A stretch of DNA of 64,000 nt from Oricola nitratireducens (GTDB lineage Bacteria > Pseudomonadota > Alphaproteobacteria > Rhizobiales > Rhizobiaceae): NCBI RefSeq assembly GCF_014904745.1, contig NZ_JACZCS010000029.1:1-64000 (forward strand), read 5' to 3'. Position 1 is the stretch's first letter. The number at the start of each line of letters is the position of its first letter. The notes below the pieces were generated by a model that saw only the letters and a program-made list of their open reading frames with translations, did not search any database and was not told the DNA's origin. This document shows positions 27,239-36,819 of the stretch, in pieces. The translations under genes were made by a program, and so were the position numbers.

Positions 27239-28471
27239 TTACATCGTCATCGGGAAGACAGGCTTCGCCGAAGCGAACTCTTCCGGATAGATCACTTCGA
27301 TATCGCCGTTGAGCACCTGTGTATTGACCGGCTGGGCGCCCTCGTTCTGGCCGTCGACCATTTTGGTCGGACCGTAGGGCATGCCATGCCCGTCCCAGGT
27401 CGAAGCGGCCATGGCGGCGATGATGGCGTCCTTTTCAGTGGAGCCGGCGCGTTCGATCGCGTCGGCAAGGAAGGCTACGGCATTATAGGCCAGGAACACC
27501 TCGTAAGTGTAGAACAACCCCTTGTCCTCGGCCGCCTTTTTGCGGGCGAGTGCGACGTCAGATGTCGGATCGAACCAGTGATTGCAGTCCATGATCTGCT
27601 CGGCGGCTTCCGGGAATTCCTTGACGAACTTGTAGCTCGACGCGGCACCGCCCAGCACGGAGTATATTCCCTTCGCTTCGACCTTCTGCTGTCGCATGGT
27701 CCGTGCCAGAAGCACGTATTCGTTGTAGTAGTTGGCCGGGATGATCAGGTCAGGCTTCTTGGCCTTGATCTGGAGCACGATGTTGGTGAAGTCGCGCGTC
27801 GGATTGGCGTGCTTGATGACTTCTATGACTTCGATTCCCTTTTCGGGAAGCTTCTCGGACAGGAGTTTTGCTGTGCCCGTGCCAAACAGCGATTCCTCAT
27901 GGATGATCATTGCGGTCTTGGCCGGCGATCCGGCAGACTGGTTGATCTTGTCGAGGTTGTCGACCGCGAACTGCGCGATCTTGCCGTAGCCCGGGCTGAA
28001 GCGGAACGTGTTGGCAAGACCGCGGCTGACGATCTGATCGGATACGCCGACGTCGACAACATGCGGCGTATTGGATTTGGCTGCCTCTTGCGACGTTGCG
28101 AGCGAGATCGACGAGGCATAACCGGCCACGATACCGTGAATGCCACCCTCAACCATTTTGGTCACCTCAGCGGCACCGATTTCCGGCTTGCCCTGGCTGT
28201 CGCCGAGAACGGCTTCCAGCTTAGCGCCGCCAAGAGACTTGATGCCACCCGCCGCATTGATGTCTGCGATCGCCATCTGCGCGCCTTCGCGGCACTGCGT
28301 ACCGGAAAATGCGATGAAGCCGGATACCGGATGGATCAAGCCGATCTTTACCGGTGTGGCCTCGGCGCGCAGCACAGCCGGAAAGCCCGTAATCCCAAGG
28401 CCCAGCGCGGCCGCGCCGGTTGCAATGAATTGGCGGCGATCAACGCCGCGCCGTTTAGTTTCTCCGGTCAT
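27239..28471 (-). CDS. ABC transporter substrate-binding protein (LivK-type) with Tat signal
   Basis: A 410-residue periplasmic type-1 binding protein. The N-terminus has a twin-arginine signal (DRRQFIATGAAALGLG) ending at about VLRAEA. The mature part shows IGLIHPVSGFIAFSGTQCREGAQMA and later SMRQ/LARTMRQQKVEAKG-type hinge sequence, as in amide- and urea-binding members. It defines the importer specificity. The gene lies 24 bp after the GntR regulator, before livHMGF. Confidence 0.93.
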   Translation of the reverse strand: MTGETKRRGVDRRQFIATGAAALGLGITGFPAVLRAEATPVKIGLIHPVSGFIAFSGTQCREGAQMAIADINAAGGIKSLGGAKLEAVLGDSQGKPEIGAAEVTKMVEGGIHGIVAGYASSISLATSQEAAKSNTPHVVDVGVSDQIVSRGLANTFRFSPGYGKIAQFAVDNLDKINQSAGSPAKTAMIIHEESLFGTGTAKLLSEKLPEKGIEVIEVIKHANPTRDFTNIVLQIKAKKPDLIIPANYYNEYVLLARTMRQQKVEAKGIYSVLGGAASSYKFVKEFPEAAEQIMDCNHWFDPTSDVALARKKAAEDKGLFYTYEVFLAYNAVAFLADAIERAGSTEKDAIIAAMAASTWDGHGMPYGPTKMVDGQNEGAQPVNTQVLNGDIEVIYPEEFASAKPVFPMTM

Positions 28472-28495
28472 CTGAATCTCCCTTTCTAACCGTTT

Positions 28496-29377
28496 TCACT
28501 TTGATTGCCCCGATGTTCCCACCTTTCCCGCTCCATCGGGAAAGGGAGACGATGTCGTTGTCGTCCAGCGCGCGCCGTCCTTTTCCTGGACGCGGCGCAT
28601 GGACATCTCGAAGCGGTAGAGATCCGGCCGGTAAAGGACGCGGATATATTCGATGGGGCGGTCGCGGACGTCGCGCACAATCCGCCTGACTTCGATCAGG
28701 GGTGCACCCGGATTGATGTCCAGCGCACTGGCCACGAAATCATCGGCTAGCGTCGCCGAGATCGTCTGGCGGGCGGAGGCGACGTCCACGCCCGCGCGTT
28801 CCAGGAGCTGCAGGAGGGGGCGCGTGTCGAGGTCTTCGCGGTCGTATTGGCGGCCGATATCTGCGGGGACATAAGTGACCAAGAAGGACATCGGTTCGCC
28901 ATCGAGGACACGCACGCGCTCGGCGCGCTGCACTTCGGTGCCGGACTCGAGTTCCAGAGCCGCCGCAATCTCTCCGTTTGCGGCCACGTAAGAGAAGTCA
29001 AGTACGCGGGCTTCCGTCGCAATGCCCATCAGCGAGATGTTTTCCAGCCAGCCCTCAATCGAAGACGTGACCGCTGGCACGGGCGGGCGCGTTACGACCC
29101 GAGTGCCTCGCCCCCTTTCACGAACGACCAGGCCGGCGTCCGCCAGTTCGTTGAGTGCGCGTCTGGCGGTAATTCGCGAAACGCCGAAGTCGAGGCAGAG
29201 TTCCTGTTCTCCCGGCACGATATCGCCCGGCGCGATGGTCCCGCCGTAAATGCGGTTTCTGAGGATAAGGAATATCTGGTGATAGAGCGGGACGCGCGCA
29301 TTCGGGTCGAGTTTCATCAGCGGCTGCGGCTTGCGCTCACCGCCTGCAAATTCCTCGTTGGACCGAGCCAGATCCAT
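28496..29377 (-). CDS. GntR family transcriptional regulator, HutC subfamily (UTRA domain)
   Basis: A 293-residue regulator. The N-terminal winged HTH includes LYHQIFLILRNRI, PGEQELCLDFGVSRITARRAL and GLVVRERGRGTRV; the C-terminal UTRA domain has VQRAERVRVLDGEPMSFL and PLIEVRRIVRD. The ATG at 29377 follows GGGAGGCGGC; a TTG four codons earlier is less likely. It is the first gene of the imide operon, so it probably controls itself and the whole unit. A perfect 10-bp inverted repeat lies directly upstream. Confidence 0.92.
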   Translation of the reverse strand: MDLARSNEEFAGGERKPQPLMKLDPNARVPLYHQIFLILRNRIYGGTIAPGDIVPGEQELCLDFGVSRITARRALNELADAGLVVRERGRGTRVVTRPPVPAVTSSIEGWLENISLMGIATEARVLDFSYVAANGEIAAALELESGTEVQRAERVRVLDGEPMSFLVTYVPADIGRQYDREDLDTRPLLQLLERAGVDVASARQTISATLADDFVASALDINPGAPLIEVRRIVRDVRDRPIEYIRVLYRPDLYRFEMSMRRVQEKDGARWTTTTSSPFPDGAGKVGTSGQSK

Positions 29378-29400
29378 GCCGCCTCCCAAGTGGATTGCCG

Positions 29401-29426
29401 ATAATGTTATGTCATTATAACATTAT
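29401..29426. promoter_or_regulatory. Inverted repeat, likely GntR/HutC operator in a divergent promoter
   Basis: Perfect arms ATAATGTTAT and ATAACATTAT separated by GTCATT, in the 81-bp gap between the GntR gene and the divergent tautomerase fusion. The AT-rich arms would also overlap promoter elements. TTATGTCA is additionally repeated directly (29408 and 29424). Confidence 0.6.
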
Positions 29427-29458
29427 GTCAATCAGGTGAATCCAGAGGGAGCTGTTTC

Positions 29459-30031
29459 ATGCCAGTGATCCGAACAACCCTGATCGAGGGATACGACGAA
29501 GCGACGAAAAGGCGTCTGGCTGAACGGCTGACCGATACGGTGCGCGCTACCATCGCCGCGCCGCTGGACGGGATCACCGTGATTCTGGAGGAAGTGAAAC
29601 CCTCATCCTACATGCGCGGACGCACTTCGCGCACGCCCGGAAAGCCCATTGAATCTGGTGCTGTCGTAGTCCGCGAATTTCTGGCCGCCATGGAAGCCCG
29701 CAACCTCGATGCGGCGCGCGGCTTTCTTGCCGACGGATTCACCATGACCTTTCCCGGAGACGCCCGCTTCAGGCGCCTGGAAGAACTCGTCGAATGGGGC
29801 CGGAAGCGCTATAAATTCGTGAGCAAGACCTACGAAGCATTTGAGGAGGCCTTCGGCGAGACCGGCGTGATCGTTTATTGTCACGGCACCCTAACCGGCG
29901 AATGGCCAGACGGCACCGCCTTTTCAGGAATCCGCTTTATAGACCGGTTTGAAGTCATAGACGGGAAGCTCACGGACCAGCGCGTTTGGAACGACCTTGC
30001 CGAAATCCACAATGGCATGTCCTCGACTTAG
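29459..30031 (+). CDS. Tautomerase (4-OT family) fused to a SnoaL/NTF2-like domain
   Basis: A 190-residue two-domain protein. Residues 1-62 match 4-oxalocrotonate tautomerase: Met is followed by the catalytic Pro (MPVIRTTLIEGYDE), then RRLAERLTDTVRATI and VILEEVKPSSYMRG. Residues from about 68 on form an NTF2-like cone (VVREFLAAMEARNLDAARGFLADG, then WPDGTAFSGIRFIDRFEVIDGKLTDQRVW) as in SnoaL-type cyclases and isomerases. Such a fusion could isomerise a double bond in an intermediate of the divergent operon. GAGGG precedes the ATG; the promoter region holds the palindromic operator. Confidence 0.85.
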   Translation: MPVIRTTLIEGYDEATKRRLAERLTDTVRATIAAPLDGITVILEEVKPSSYMRGRTSRTPGKPIESGAVVVREFLAAMEARNLDAARGFLADGFTMTFPGDARFRRLEELVEWGRKRYKFVSKTYEAFEEAFGETGVIVYCHGTLTGEWPDGTAFSGIRFIDRFEVIDGKLTDQRVWNDLAEIHNGMSST

Positions 30032-30265
30032 GAAAGAGAATAGACCCCTCTTAGCGGTCACCAGTGAAGGGCGAGCTCCGCGCTTTTATGAAACCTGCTG
30101 GATCTGGCTGGATTTTGCCACGCGCGAGTAATGTCCCCAAGCGGACCTTGCGGTGGGTAAATACAATCTCAATCGCCGTTCATATCCGCGGCTACACACG
30201 TCTTGCCTACGCAAATTCGTGTGCGCTACGGGTGAATCGCTGCTAATGGCCAATGCCGCAGTGAG

Positions 30266-30536
30266 TGTCCGTAAAGGGTCAGAAACGGACAACTCCAGCG
30301 TCCACACGGACGGCCGTTTTCGGCGCAGTTGCGGTCATTTGAGCCACAAGAGCGGAAGTCCGCTTTCCGCCTAATCCGAACGCTCACCATTCATGGGGCA
30401 TGGTCTTTGGACCGGCTCGGCGAAAAGCTTTCGCCCGGCTTGACGCCGTACCCAAATCTGGATCACATGACTGATGCACAAAGCGGTCTGCTCGAAACTC
30501 CGGACAGGCCGGGGTTTGGCTCGGATAAATACGATG
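30266..30536. repeat. Dispersed repeat, copy C
   Basis: The interval 30032-30738 lacks a credible gene and holds the third copy: TGTCCG at the left, TTGCGGTCATTTGA, CACCATTCATG, then GGCTCGGCGAAAAGCTTTCGC, GGCTTGACGCCG and GGATCACATGACTGATGCAC (about 30415-30480). The left half matches copy D, not A or B. Confidence 0.7.
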
Positions 30537-30738
30537 TCGCACAACGCGTCCTACCGAACACTGCCTGGTTCGGCAGTGTCCAGCAGTGGTGCACCGTTGG
30601 AAGACGCCCTCCCGATCCCTGGAAAATAGGTGCAAAAATCCAGTTCCGAGTGGGCGGAACTTCAGGAAGCATGTCAAGATCGTCTGGAACCGAATTGGCC
30701 GCCCCGCCGGGAGTACAGGGCGCGGTACCGTCTTGAAC

Positions 30739-31872
30739 TCAGGCTTCTGCGAGCTTGCCGAGAACCGCTTCCAGCCTGGATACCGTGCCGTCCACATCCG
30801 CGAGCTTGTCGAGCCCGAACAGGCCGATGCGGAAGGTGCGGAAGTCGGCGGGTTCGTCGCACATCAGGGGGACGCCGGCGGCGATCTGCATGCCTTCGGC
30901 CAGGAACTTCTTGCCCGTCTGGATGTCGGGATCCTTCGTGTAGCTGACGACGACGCCCGGCGCCTCGAAGCCAGGTGCTGCGACCGACTTGAAGCCGTTT
31001 TCCGCCAGCAGGGCGCGAACCTTGCGGCCGAGCTCCCACTGCCTTTCTCGGGCGAGATCGAACCCGAAATCTCGGGTTTCGATCATCCGGTTGCGAAGCA
31101 CCAGCAGGGCATCGGTCGGCATTGTCGAGTGGTAGGCATGGCCGCCCGCGACATAGGCCTGCATGATGTCGTGCCATTTGCGCAGATCCATGGCGAAGCT
31201 CGTGCTCGTGGTCTCGCCGAGCCGGGCGAGCGCGCGGTCGCCCAGCATGACGAGGCCCGCCGCCGGCGAAGCGCTCCAGCCTTTTTGCGGCGCGGAGATC
31301 AAGACATCGACGCCGGTTGCCTTCATGTCGACCCAGATGCTCCCCGAGGCAACGCAATCAAGCACAAACAGGGCGCCAACATCGTGCGCCGCTTCGGCGA
31401 CGGCCTTGAGATAATCATCGGGAAGGATGACGCCTGACGATGTCTCCACATGCGGCGCGAACACGACGCTCGGGCGCTGCTCGCGGATTTTGGCAGTGAT
31501 CACATCAATGGATTGCGGCGCAAAAGCCGAGGTGCTTTCGTTGCCGACCTGCATCGCCTTGATCACGGTCGTCTCGGACGGAATGTCGCCCATTTCGAAG
31601 ATCTGCGTCCAGCGATAGGAAAACCAGCCATTGCGGATGACCAGCACGTTGGCATCTGTTGCGAACTGGCGGGCAACCGCCTCCATGCCGAAGGTGCCGC
31701 CGCCGGGCACGATTACGACGGCTTCTGCTTGATAGACCTCCCGCAACAGGACGTTCAGATCGTTCATGACGCCTTGAAACGTCTTTGACATGTGATTGAG
31801 GGAGCGGTCGGTGAAGACCACCGAAAATTCCATGAGACCGTCAGGATCCACCGGTGACGCCGTTATGTTCAT
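30739..31872 (-). CDS. Class V aminotransferase (alanine/serine-glyoxylate aminotransferase-like)
   Basis: A 377-residue PLP enzyme. VIVPGGGTFGMEAVARQF binds the phosphate, FAPHVETSSGVI and LFVLDCVAS carry the cofactor-stacking and Asp residues, and SAPQKGWSASP holds the Schiff-base Lys197. The pattern fits the alanine-glyoxylate / serine-pyruvate group. No partner gene is adjacent: a repeat lies downstream and a 750-bp gene-free interval upstream, so it is a single-gene unit. Substrate pair not determinable. Confidence 0.9.
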   Translation of the reverse strand: MNITASPVDPDGLMEFSVVFTDRSLNHMSKTFQGVMNDLNVLLREVYQAEAVVIVPGGGTFGMEAVARQFATDANVLVIRNGWFSYRWTQIFEMGDIPSETTVIKAMQVGNESTSAFAPQSIDVITAKIREQRPSVVFAPHVETSSGVILPDDYLKAVAEAAHDVGALFVLDCVASGSIWVDMKATGVDVLISAPQKGWSASPAAGLVMLGDRALARLGETTSTSFAMDLRKWHDIMQAYVAGGHAYHSTMPTDALLVLRNRMIETRDFGFDLARERQWELGRKVRALLAENGFKSVAAPGFEAPGVVVSYTKDPDIQTGKKFLAEGMQIAAGVPLMCDEPADFRTFRIGLFGLDKLADVDGTVSRLEAVLGKLAEA

Positions 31873-32271
31873 GCCCTCAACTCCTTATGCCAAATGCAAT
31901 TTCATGCGCAGCTCGACCCACGCTATAGACCCGTTTCCAGAAACATTGAAGGCACTGCGCCGTTGACACCGAAGCTTGCTCCGGAGCCAGGATGTAGAGC
32001 CCGGTCACTGCCCAAGTGAACCGCACCGGGATTGCCGGAAACCGTGATGTCGATCAACCCGCACTCGCTCGAGCGCAGTCCAGGACCACGACCGTTCGCA
32101 TGCAGCCTTTGATGGTCCGCTTCCACTAGCGTAGGCGCCGCGCAAGGTAGAGCGGGTCGGGGCATTGAATGAGAAAACTTTCACGATATACCGTCGCCGC
32201 GCTGAGAAGACATTCCCCTGGAGCCTCGGCGTCGTGATTCTGATTCAACCCACCGAAGACAATCAACTTTA

Positions 32272-32295
32272 AAACAGAATCGCAGGATTCTGTTT
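32272..32295. promoter_or_regulatory. Perfect inverted repeat in a gene-poor interval
   Basis: AAACAGAATC and GATTCTGTTT flank GCAG. The interval 31873-32630 otherwise shows no recognisable gene; this element could be an operator for the aminotransferase or a terminator of the ALDH unit, though it lies 340 bp beyond the ALDH stop. The arms are T-rich on both sides. Confidence 0.35.
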
Positions 32296-32630
32296 CACGG
32301 AAGAAGCATCCGCGTTAAAGCAATGTGGTGACGGTGCGAACGGCCTATTAGAGGCCGGCAGCCGAACGGCAGCTTGCTGCCGACGTCGACCGAAAGCTGC
32401 CAGTCCCCTTCCGGCCCCAAGACTGACGTTATGCCTGCAGATCGATGCTGTATCGCGGTACCAGATAGCTTCCATTTATCCCGAATGCCGCAAACCTTCG
32501 CCACTCGATGTGGGCCATGGCAGGCCATTAGCCGAGAACAGACCGTTCGGAAACAAATCCGGGTCACTCCAATGCGCGACCGGCCACTTTGCCCGCGCAC
32601 AAGCACCGCTTTCCGGCAACGAGCCACAAT

Positions 32631-34064
32631 TTATCCCCATCCAGAAACCGACTTGACAACCAGATATTCCTCCAGTCCAGGTACGCCACCTTCCCTGCCG
32701 CCGCCCGAGTGGCCCACGCCGCCGAAGGGAGAACCGGCACCACGCGGCTGACCGTTCATTTCGACCATGCCGGATCTGAGGCGCCTTGCCAGCCGGTTGC
32801 GCCTTTCGCCATCACCGCTCTGGACATAATTCGTCAGGCCGTATGGCGTATCGTTGGCGATCCGCACCGCGTCCTCCTCGTCCTCGAAGGGAATGATCGA
32901 AAGAACCGGCCCGAAAATCTCCTCGCGGGCGATCGTCATGTCGTTGGTGACGTCGGCGAAGACGGTCGGCTTTACGTAAAAGCCGCAGTTGAAATCCGAG
33001 GGCCGCCCCGGACCGCCGGCCACCAGCCTCGCGCCTTCCGCGATGCCTGTCTCGATCAGCGACTGGACGCGCTCATACTGGCGCGCCGAGACGACCGGAC
33101 CGATATGCGGGCCTTCCTCGCCGGATGGACCGACGCAGACGGATCCGGCGACTTGGCGGGCCTTTTCCACCGCGTCCTCGTAAACCGTGCGCTCGACCAA
33201 CATGCGCGTCGGCGCATTGCAGCTCTGGCCGCTGTTCATGAAGCACGCCCGCACGCCCCGCTCCACCGCGTCTTCGTCCGCGTCGGCAAAGACGAGATTC
33301 GCGCCCTTGCCGCCGAGTTCGAGCGCAACGCGCTTGAACGTTTCAGCCGAGCCCCTCAGCACACTTGCGCCGGCACGGGTCGAGCCGGTGAACGAAATCA
33401 TCGCGATGTCCGGATGCTCGACAAGGCGCGCACCGGCCGTGGCACCATCGCCCTGGACGAGGTTGAAGACGCCCGCCGGCACACCTGCCTCGTCGATGAT
33501 CTCGGCGAGCAGCGCCGAAGACAGGGGAGCGAATTCCGAGGGCTTGAGCACCATGGTGCAGCCGGTGAGCAAGGCCGGCACCACCTTGAGCGCGACCTGG
33601 CTCATCGGCCAGTTCCACGGCGTGATCATCCCGACGACGCCGATCGGCTGCATCAGGATCCGGTCATCGGGTGCGTGCGGCCCGAGCGGGCGGACGAACT
33701 CGAAATCCTCCATTGCCATGAGAAAGTTCTTCATGTGGCGCAACGCCGCCGGTGCCTGGCGCGTTCGCGCCAACTCGATCGGCGCACCCATTTCCGCGGA
33801 GATCGCCCGAGCCATGTCCTCGCCGCGCCGCGCATAGATCTCATGCATGCGCTCGATGACCGCGACCCGCTCGCCGGGATCGGTCGCCGACCAGACCGGA
33901 AAGGCCGCGGTCGCGGCAGCTACGGCCGCGTTCACGTCCCGCTCATCACCGAGTGCGACGACGCCCCACGGGTGCTCGGTCGAAGGATCGACCAGAACAT
34001 TTTCGGCTTTCGAATTCGCGGCTATCCATCGACCGCCAATGTAAAATTCACGCAATTCGCGCAC
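32631..34064 (-). CDS. NAD(P)-dependent aldehyde dehydrogenase
   Basis: A 477-residue ALDH. The catalytic set is present: Asn151 (TPWNWP), Glu249 (LELGGKGANLV) and the nucleophile Cys282 (NSGQSCNAPTR); FTGSTRAG binds the cofactor. The GTG at 34064 was chosen because CAGGAG lies 10 nt upstream and the family N-terminus (FYIGGRW) follows; reading further upstream would overlap the ABC gene. It is the last gene of the sugar operon and probably oxidises a semialdehyde, perhaps 2-oxoglutarate semialdehyde of a non-phosphorylating sugar-acid route (inference). Confidence 0.93.
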   Translation of the reverse strand: MRELREFYIGGRWIAANSKAENVLVDPSTEHPWGVVALGDERDVNAAVAAATAAFPVWSATDPGERVAVIERMHEIYARRGEDMARAISAEMGAPIELARTRQAPAALRHMKNFLMAMEDFEFVRPLGPHAPDDRILMQPIGVVGMITPWNWPMSQVALKVVPALLTGCTMVLKPSEFAPLSSALLAEIIDEAGVPAGVFNLVQGDGATAGARLVEHPDIAMISFTGSTRAGASVLRGSAETFKRVALELGGKGANLVFADADEDAVERGVRACFMNSGQSCNAPTRMLVERTVYEDAVEKARQVAGSVCVGPSGEEGPHIGPVVSARQYERVQSLIETGIAEGARLVAGGPGRPSDFNCGFYVKPTVFADVTNDMTIAREEIFGPVLSIIPFEDEEDAVRIANDTPYGLTNYVQSGDGERRNRLARRLRSGMVEMNGQPRGAGSPFGGVGHSGGGREGGVPGLEEYLVVKSVSGWG

Positions 34065-34104
34065 GCTTCCAAACTCCTGAAATTCGATTGTTCGACCGCC
34101 TGGA

Positions 34105-35178
34105 TCAGGCGACGTCCTCCATTTTGGCCACTTCCGGCACAGGCGCCGGGTCGAAGAAGTGGAGGTGACCCTGGTCGAAAGCGAGATGAATTGTGTCACT
34201 AGGCCTGACCGATGTCCGCCCGCGGCTCAGGACCCGCACGACGTGGCCGGCAAAGCGGGCCGTGATCTGCGTTTCCGACCCGGTCGGCTCGACCACCGAG
34301 ACTGTCGCGGGCCAGCCGGACGGAGCAACGGTGAAGTGCTCCGGGCGGATGCCTATGGTGACCCTGGACCGCTGCTTCCGATCGCCAACCGGAAGGTTCA
34401 GACGCGTTCCATCGTCGAGATGCAGGACCGTCCCGTTCTGAAGATTGCCTTCCAGAAAATTCATCGGCGGCGAGCCGATGAATGCTGCGACGAACAGGCT
34501 CGCCGGCTTGTCGTACAGTTCGAGCGGCGGTCCTTCCTGCTCGATCACGCCGCTATTCATCACCACGACGCGATCGGCAAGCGTCATCGCCTCGATCTGG
34601 TCGTGCGTGACATAGACCGTGGTGGTCTTCAGGCGCTGGTGCAACTCCTTGATCTCGGAACGCATCTGCACGCGCAACTTGGCATCGAGATTGGAAAGCG
34701 GCTCGTCGAACAAGAAAACGGTCGGGTTGCGCACGATCGCCCGGCCCATCGCGACGCGCTGGCGCTGGCCACCCGAGAGGGCGCGCGGCTTGCGCTCGAG
34801 CAGATGCTCGAGCCCCAGAATACGGGCTGCGTCGTTCACCCGCTCGTCGATCTCCGCTCGCGGAACGCGGCGCTGTCGCAGCGCGAATCCCATGTTCTCG
34901 CGGACATTCTTATGCGGATAGAGCGCATAGTTCTGGAACACCATTGCGATGTCGCGGTCCTTCGGCGCGATATTGTTGACCACGCGGTCTCCGATGCGGA
35001 TGTCTCCTCCGGAGATATCTTCCAGGCCCGCGATCATCCGCAGAAGCGTGGATTTCCCGCAACCCGACGGGCCGACCAGCGCGACGAATTCGCCGTCCTC
35101 GATATTGATCGAGACCCCGTGCAAGACCTCGACCGGGCCATAGGATTTATGTACGTCGCGTATCTGAACGGTACCCAT
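34105..35178 (-). CDS. Carbohydrate ABC transporter ATP-binding protein (MalK/UgpC type)
   Basis: A 357-residue ATPase: Walker [10 protein letters not shown], signature [15 protein letters not shown], Walker [17 protein letters not shown], and a C-terminal OB-fold (TOBE) regulatory domain from about 240 ([17 protein letters not shown]). This is the CUT1 sugar-importer motor and energises the two permeases encoded upstream. A GntR gene separates it from them but all run in the same direction. Confidence 0.95.
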   Translation of the reverse strand: MGTVQIRDVHKSYGPVEVLHGVSINIEDGEFVALVGPSGCGKSTLLRMIAGLEDISGGDIRIGDRVVNNIAPKDRDIAMVFQNYALYPHKNVRENMGFALRQRRVPRAEIDERVNDAARILGLEHLLERKPRALSGGQRQRVAMGRAIVRNPTVFLFDEPLSNLDAKLRVQMRSEIKELHQRLKTTTVYVTHDQIEAMTLADRVVVMNSGVIEQEGPPLELYDKPASLFVAAFIGSPPMNFLEGNLQNGTVLHLDDGTRLNLPVGDRKQRSRVTIGIRPEHFTVAPSGWPATVSVVEPTGSETQITARFAGHVVRVLSRGRTSVRPSDTIHLAFDQGHLHFFDPAPVPEVAKMEDVA

Positions 35179-35232
35179 TCGGATATCCTCCCTTTTCCGT
35201 CGTCGGCCTTGCGGCAGGCAACCGGCAGCGCC

Positions 35233-35916
35233 TCAGGCCTGCCTTCGTTTTCCGGTTTCCGGCATCTCGCTGATCATCTGGATCAGGAAGTCTCCGGTAT
35301 TTTTCTCATGCTGCATGACCATGTCGGCGGCGCCCGCGAAATCGCCCGCGCGCAGCATGTCGCGGATGCGCTTGTGCTCTTCCAGTGCTTCGCCTAGACG
35401 GTTGTGCTGCGGCGGAATGCCATGCCGCTGGGCCGACATCTGCCCATGCATGTTTTCGATGAGCTTGTGGCACCATGGCGATTGAGGATTGTCGCAAAGG
35501 AGTTCGTGAAACTCGTAATTTGTCTCCGCGACAAGATCGTAATCCTTCCGCTGCAGGGCTTTGGCATACGCCTTGATGTTGTCGTCAATCATCGCAAGAC
35601 GCTCCGCATCGAAGTTCGGCGCGCCGAGTTCGATCGCGAGGCTGCAAACCCGGCCGCGCAGCGCGCTGATTTCCCTGATCTGTTCGGTCCTCAGCCCCTG
35701 AACGACTGCGCCGATATGGCTCTGGACTTCGAGCCATCCCTCGGAAGCCAGGCCACGGATGGCCTCGCGAATCGGGGTCTCGCTTATTCCCAAAGCGGTC
35801 GAAACCTCACGCGTGGTAATCCTGTCACCGGGGCCGACTGATCCGCTCAGGATCATCGACTGGATATGCCGCCGGGCCATCTCGGCCTTCGTCATGTAGG
35901 TATTGGGGTTTTCCAT
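35233..35916 (-). CDS. GntR family transcriptional regulator, FadR (FCD) subfamily
   Basis: A 227-residue regulator. The N-terminal winged HTH includes MILSGSVGPGDRITTREVSTALGISETPIREAIRGL-type sequence (TALGISETPIREAIRGL); the C-terminal FCD domain is all-helical with metal-binding candidates (Asp/His in NYEFHELLCDNP and EEHKRIRDML). It lies inside the sugar operon, between permease and ATPase genes, and so is probably its local repressor, answering to a sugar acid. The palindrome at 42680 is the best operator candidate. Confidence 0.92.
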   Translation of the reverse strand: MENPNTYMTKAEMARRHIQSMILSGSVGPGDRITTREVSTALGISETPIREAIRGLASEGWLEVQSHIGAVVQGLRTEQIREISALRGRVCSLAIELGAPNFDAERLAMIDDNIKAYAKALQRKDYDLVAETNYEFHELLCDNPQSPWCHKLIENMHGQMSAQRHGIPPQHNRLGEALEEHKRIRDMLRAGDFAGAADMVMQHEKNTGDFLIQMISEMPETGKRRQA

Positions 35917-35958
35917 GGACTCGATCCAGTTCCGGTTAAGAAGGGAGCATCCGGCGGA

Positions 35959-36819
35959 CTATCCCTTCGTCGCTCCTTCAGCCAAGCCCTTAATCAGCCA
36001 CTTCTGGACCAAAAGCGCAAAGACAACGACCGGCACGACCGTGATGGTACCGACGGCGGTCAGGGCGGCCCAATTGGCGCCGTTGACCGTATCGCCGGCG
36101 ATTCCGGCGATCGCCACGGGAATGGTCGACGCGTGCCTGTTCGTAAGAACCAGGGCAAACAACAGTTCCTCCCAAGCGAGGATCATGCTGAAGATCAGCG
36201 TCGACAGCAGTCCGGGCAGCGAAATCGGAACAATGATCTTGAAGAACGCTCCATAGCGCGAGCAGCCATCGATCATCGCCGATTCCTCCAGTTCACGCGG
36301 CAGCGACAGGAAGAAGCTGCGCATCAACCACATGACGTAGGGAACAAGGAACGTGCTGTAGGCGAGGATCAGCGTGATGTGCTTGTCAGTCAGGCCGAGC
36401 TTTCGGGCGACCAAAAACATCGGCACCGCGAGCGCGATCGGCGGAACACCGCGCGACAACAGGATCAGCAACCCGATAGTCGCCGCGCCGCGCAACCTGA
36501 TACGGGCAAGCGCGTAGCCGGCCATGGTGCCGACGACGATCGACAAAAGGCCCGAACCCGACGCCACGATGATCGTGTTTATCAGCCGCGGCACGATATC
36601 GGCGCGCGTCATGTATTCCACGTAAGCCGCGATCGTAGGCGTGAAGAAAAATGTCGGCGGGTTCGTGAAGATGTCGACCTGGTCCTTGAAGGACGTCAGA
36701 ACCATCCAGTAAATCGGGAATAGGAAGACGATGCTGACCACGATCCCGCCCGCGATGCGGAGTTTGTGACCGAGTGAGCGCCGCAAGCGTTGCGGTGCAG
36801 GAGTGACAACCGTGCTCAA
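35959..36819 (-). CDS. Carbohydrate ABC transporter permease (MalG type)
   Basis: A 286-residue permease with six membrane segments; LFPIYWMVLTSFK at the start, then the EAA loop LPRELEESAMIDGCSRYGAFFKIIVPIS are MalG marks. The start is a TTG at 36819, overlapping the stop of the MalF-type gene (TTGA) and preceded by GGAGGAC at proper distance; the upstream frame is out of family. Forms the channel with the next gene. Confidence 0.9.
   Translation of the reverse strand: MSTVVTPAPQRLRRSLGHKLRIAGGIVVSIVFLFPIYWMVLTSFKDQVDIFTNPPTFFFTPTIAAYVEYMTRADIVPRLINTIIVASGSGLLSIVVGTMAGYALARIRLRGAATIGLLILLSRGVPPIALAVPMFLVARKLGLTDKHITLILAYSTFLVPYVMWLMRSFFLSLPRELEESAMIDGCSRYGAFFKIIVPISLPGLLSTLIFSMILAWEELLFALVLTNRHASTIPVAIAGIAGDTVNGANWAALTAVGTITVVPVVVFALLVQKWLIKGLAEGATKG

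Noticed and set aside
31923-32165. 80-codon minus-strand frame in the gene-poor gap
   Set aside because: Partly protein-like (ECGLIDITVSGNPGAVHLG) but I recognise no family and find no ribosome-binding site; possibly a remnant, not supportable.
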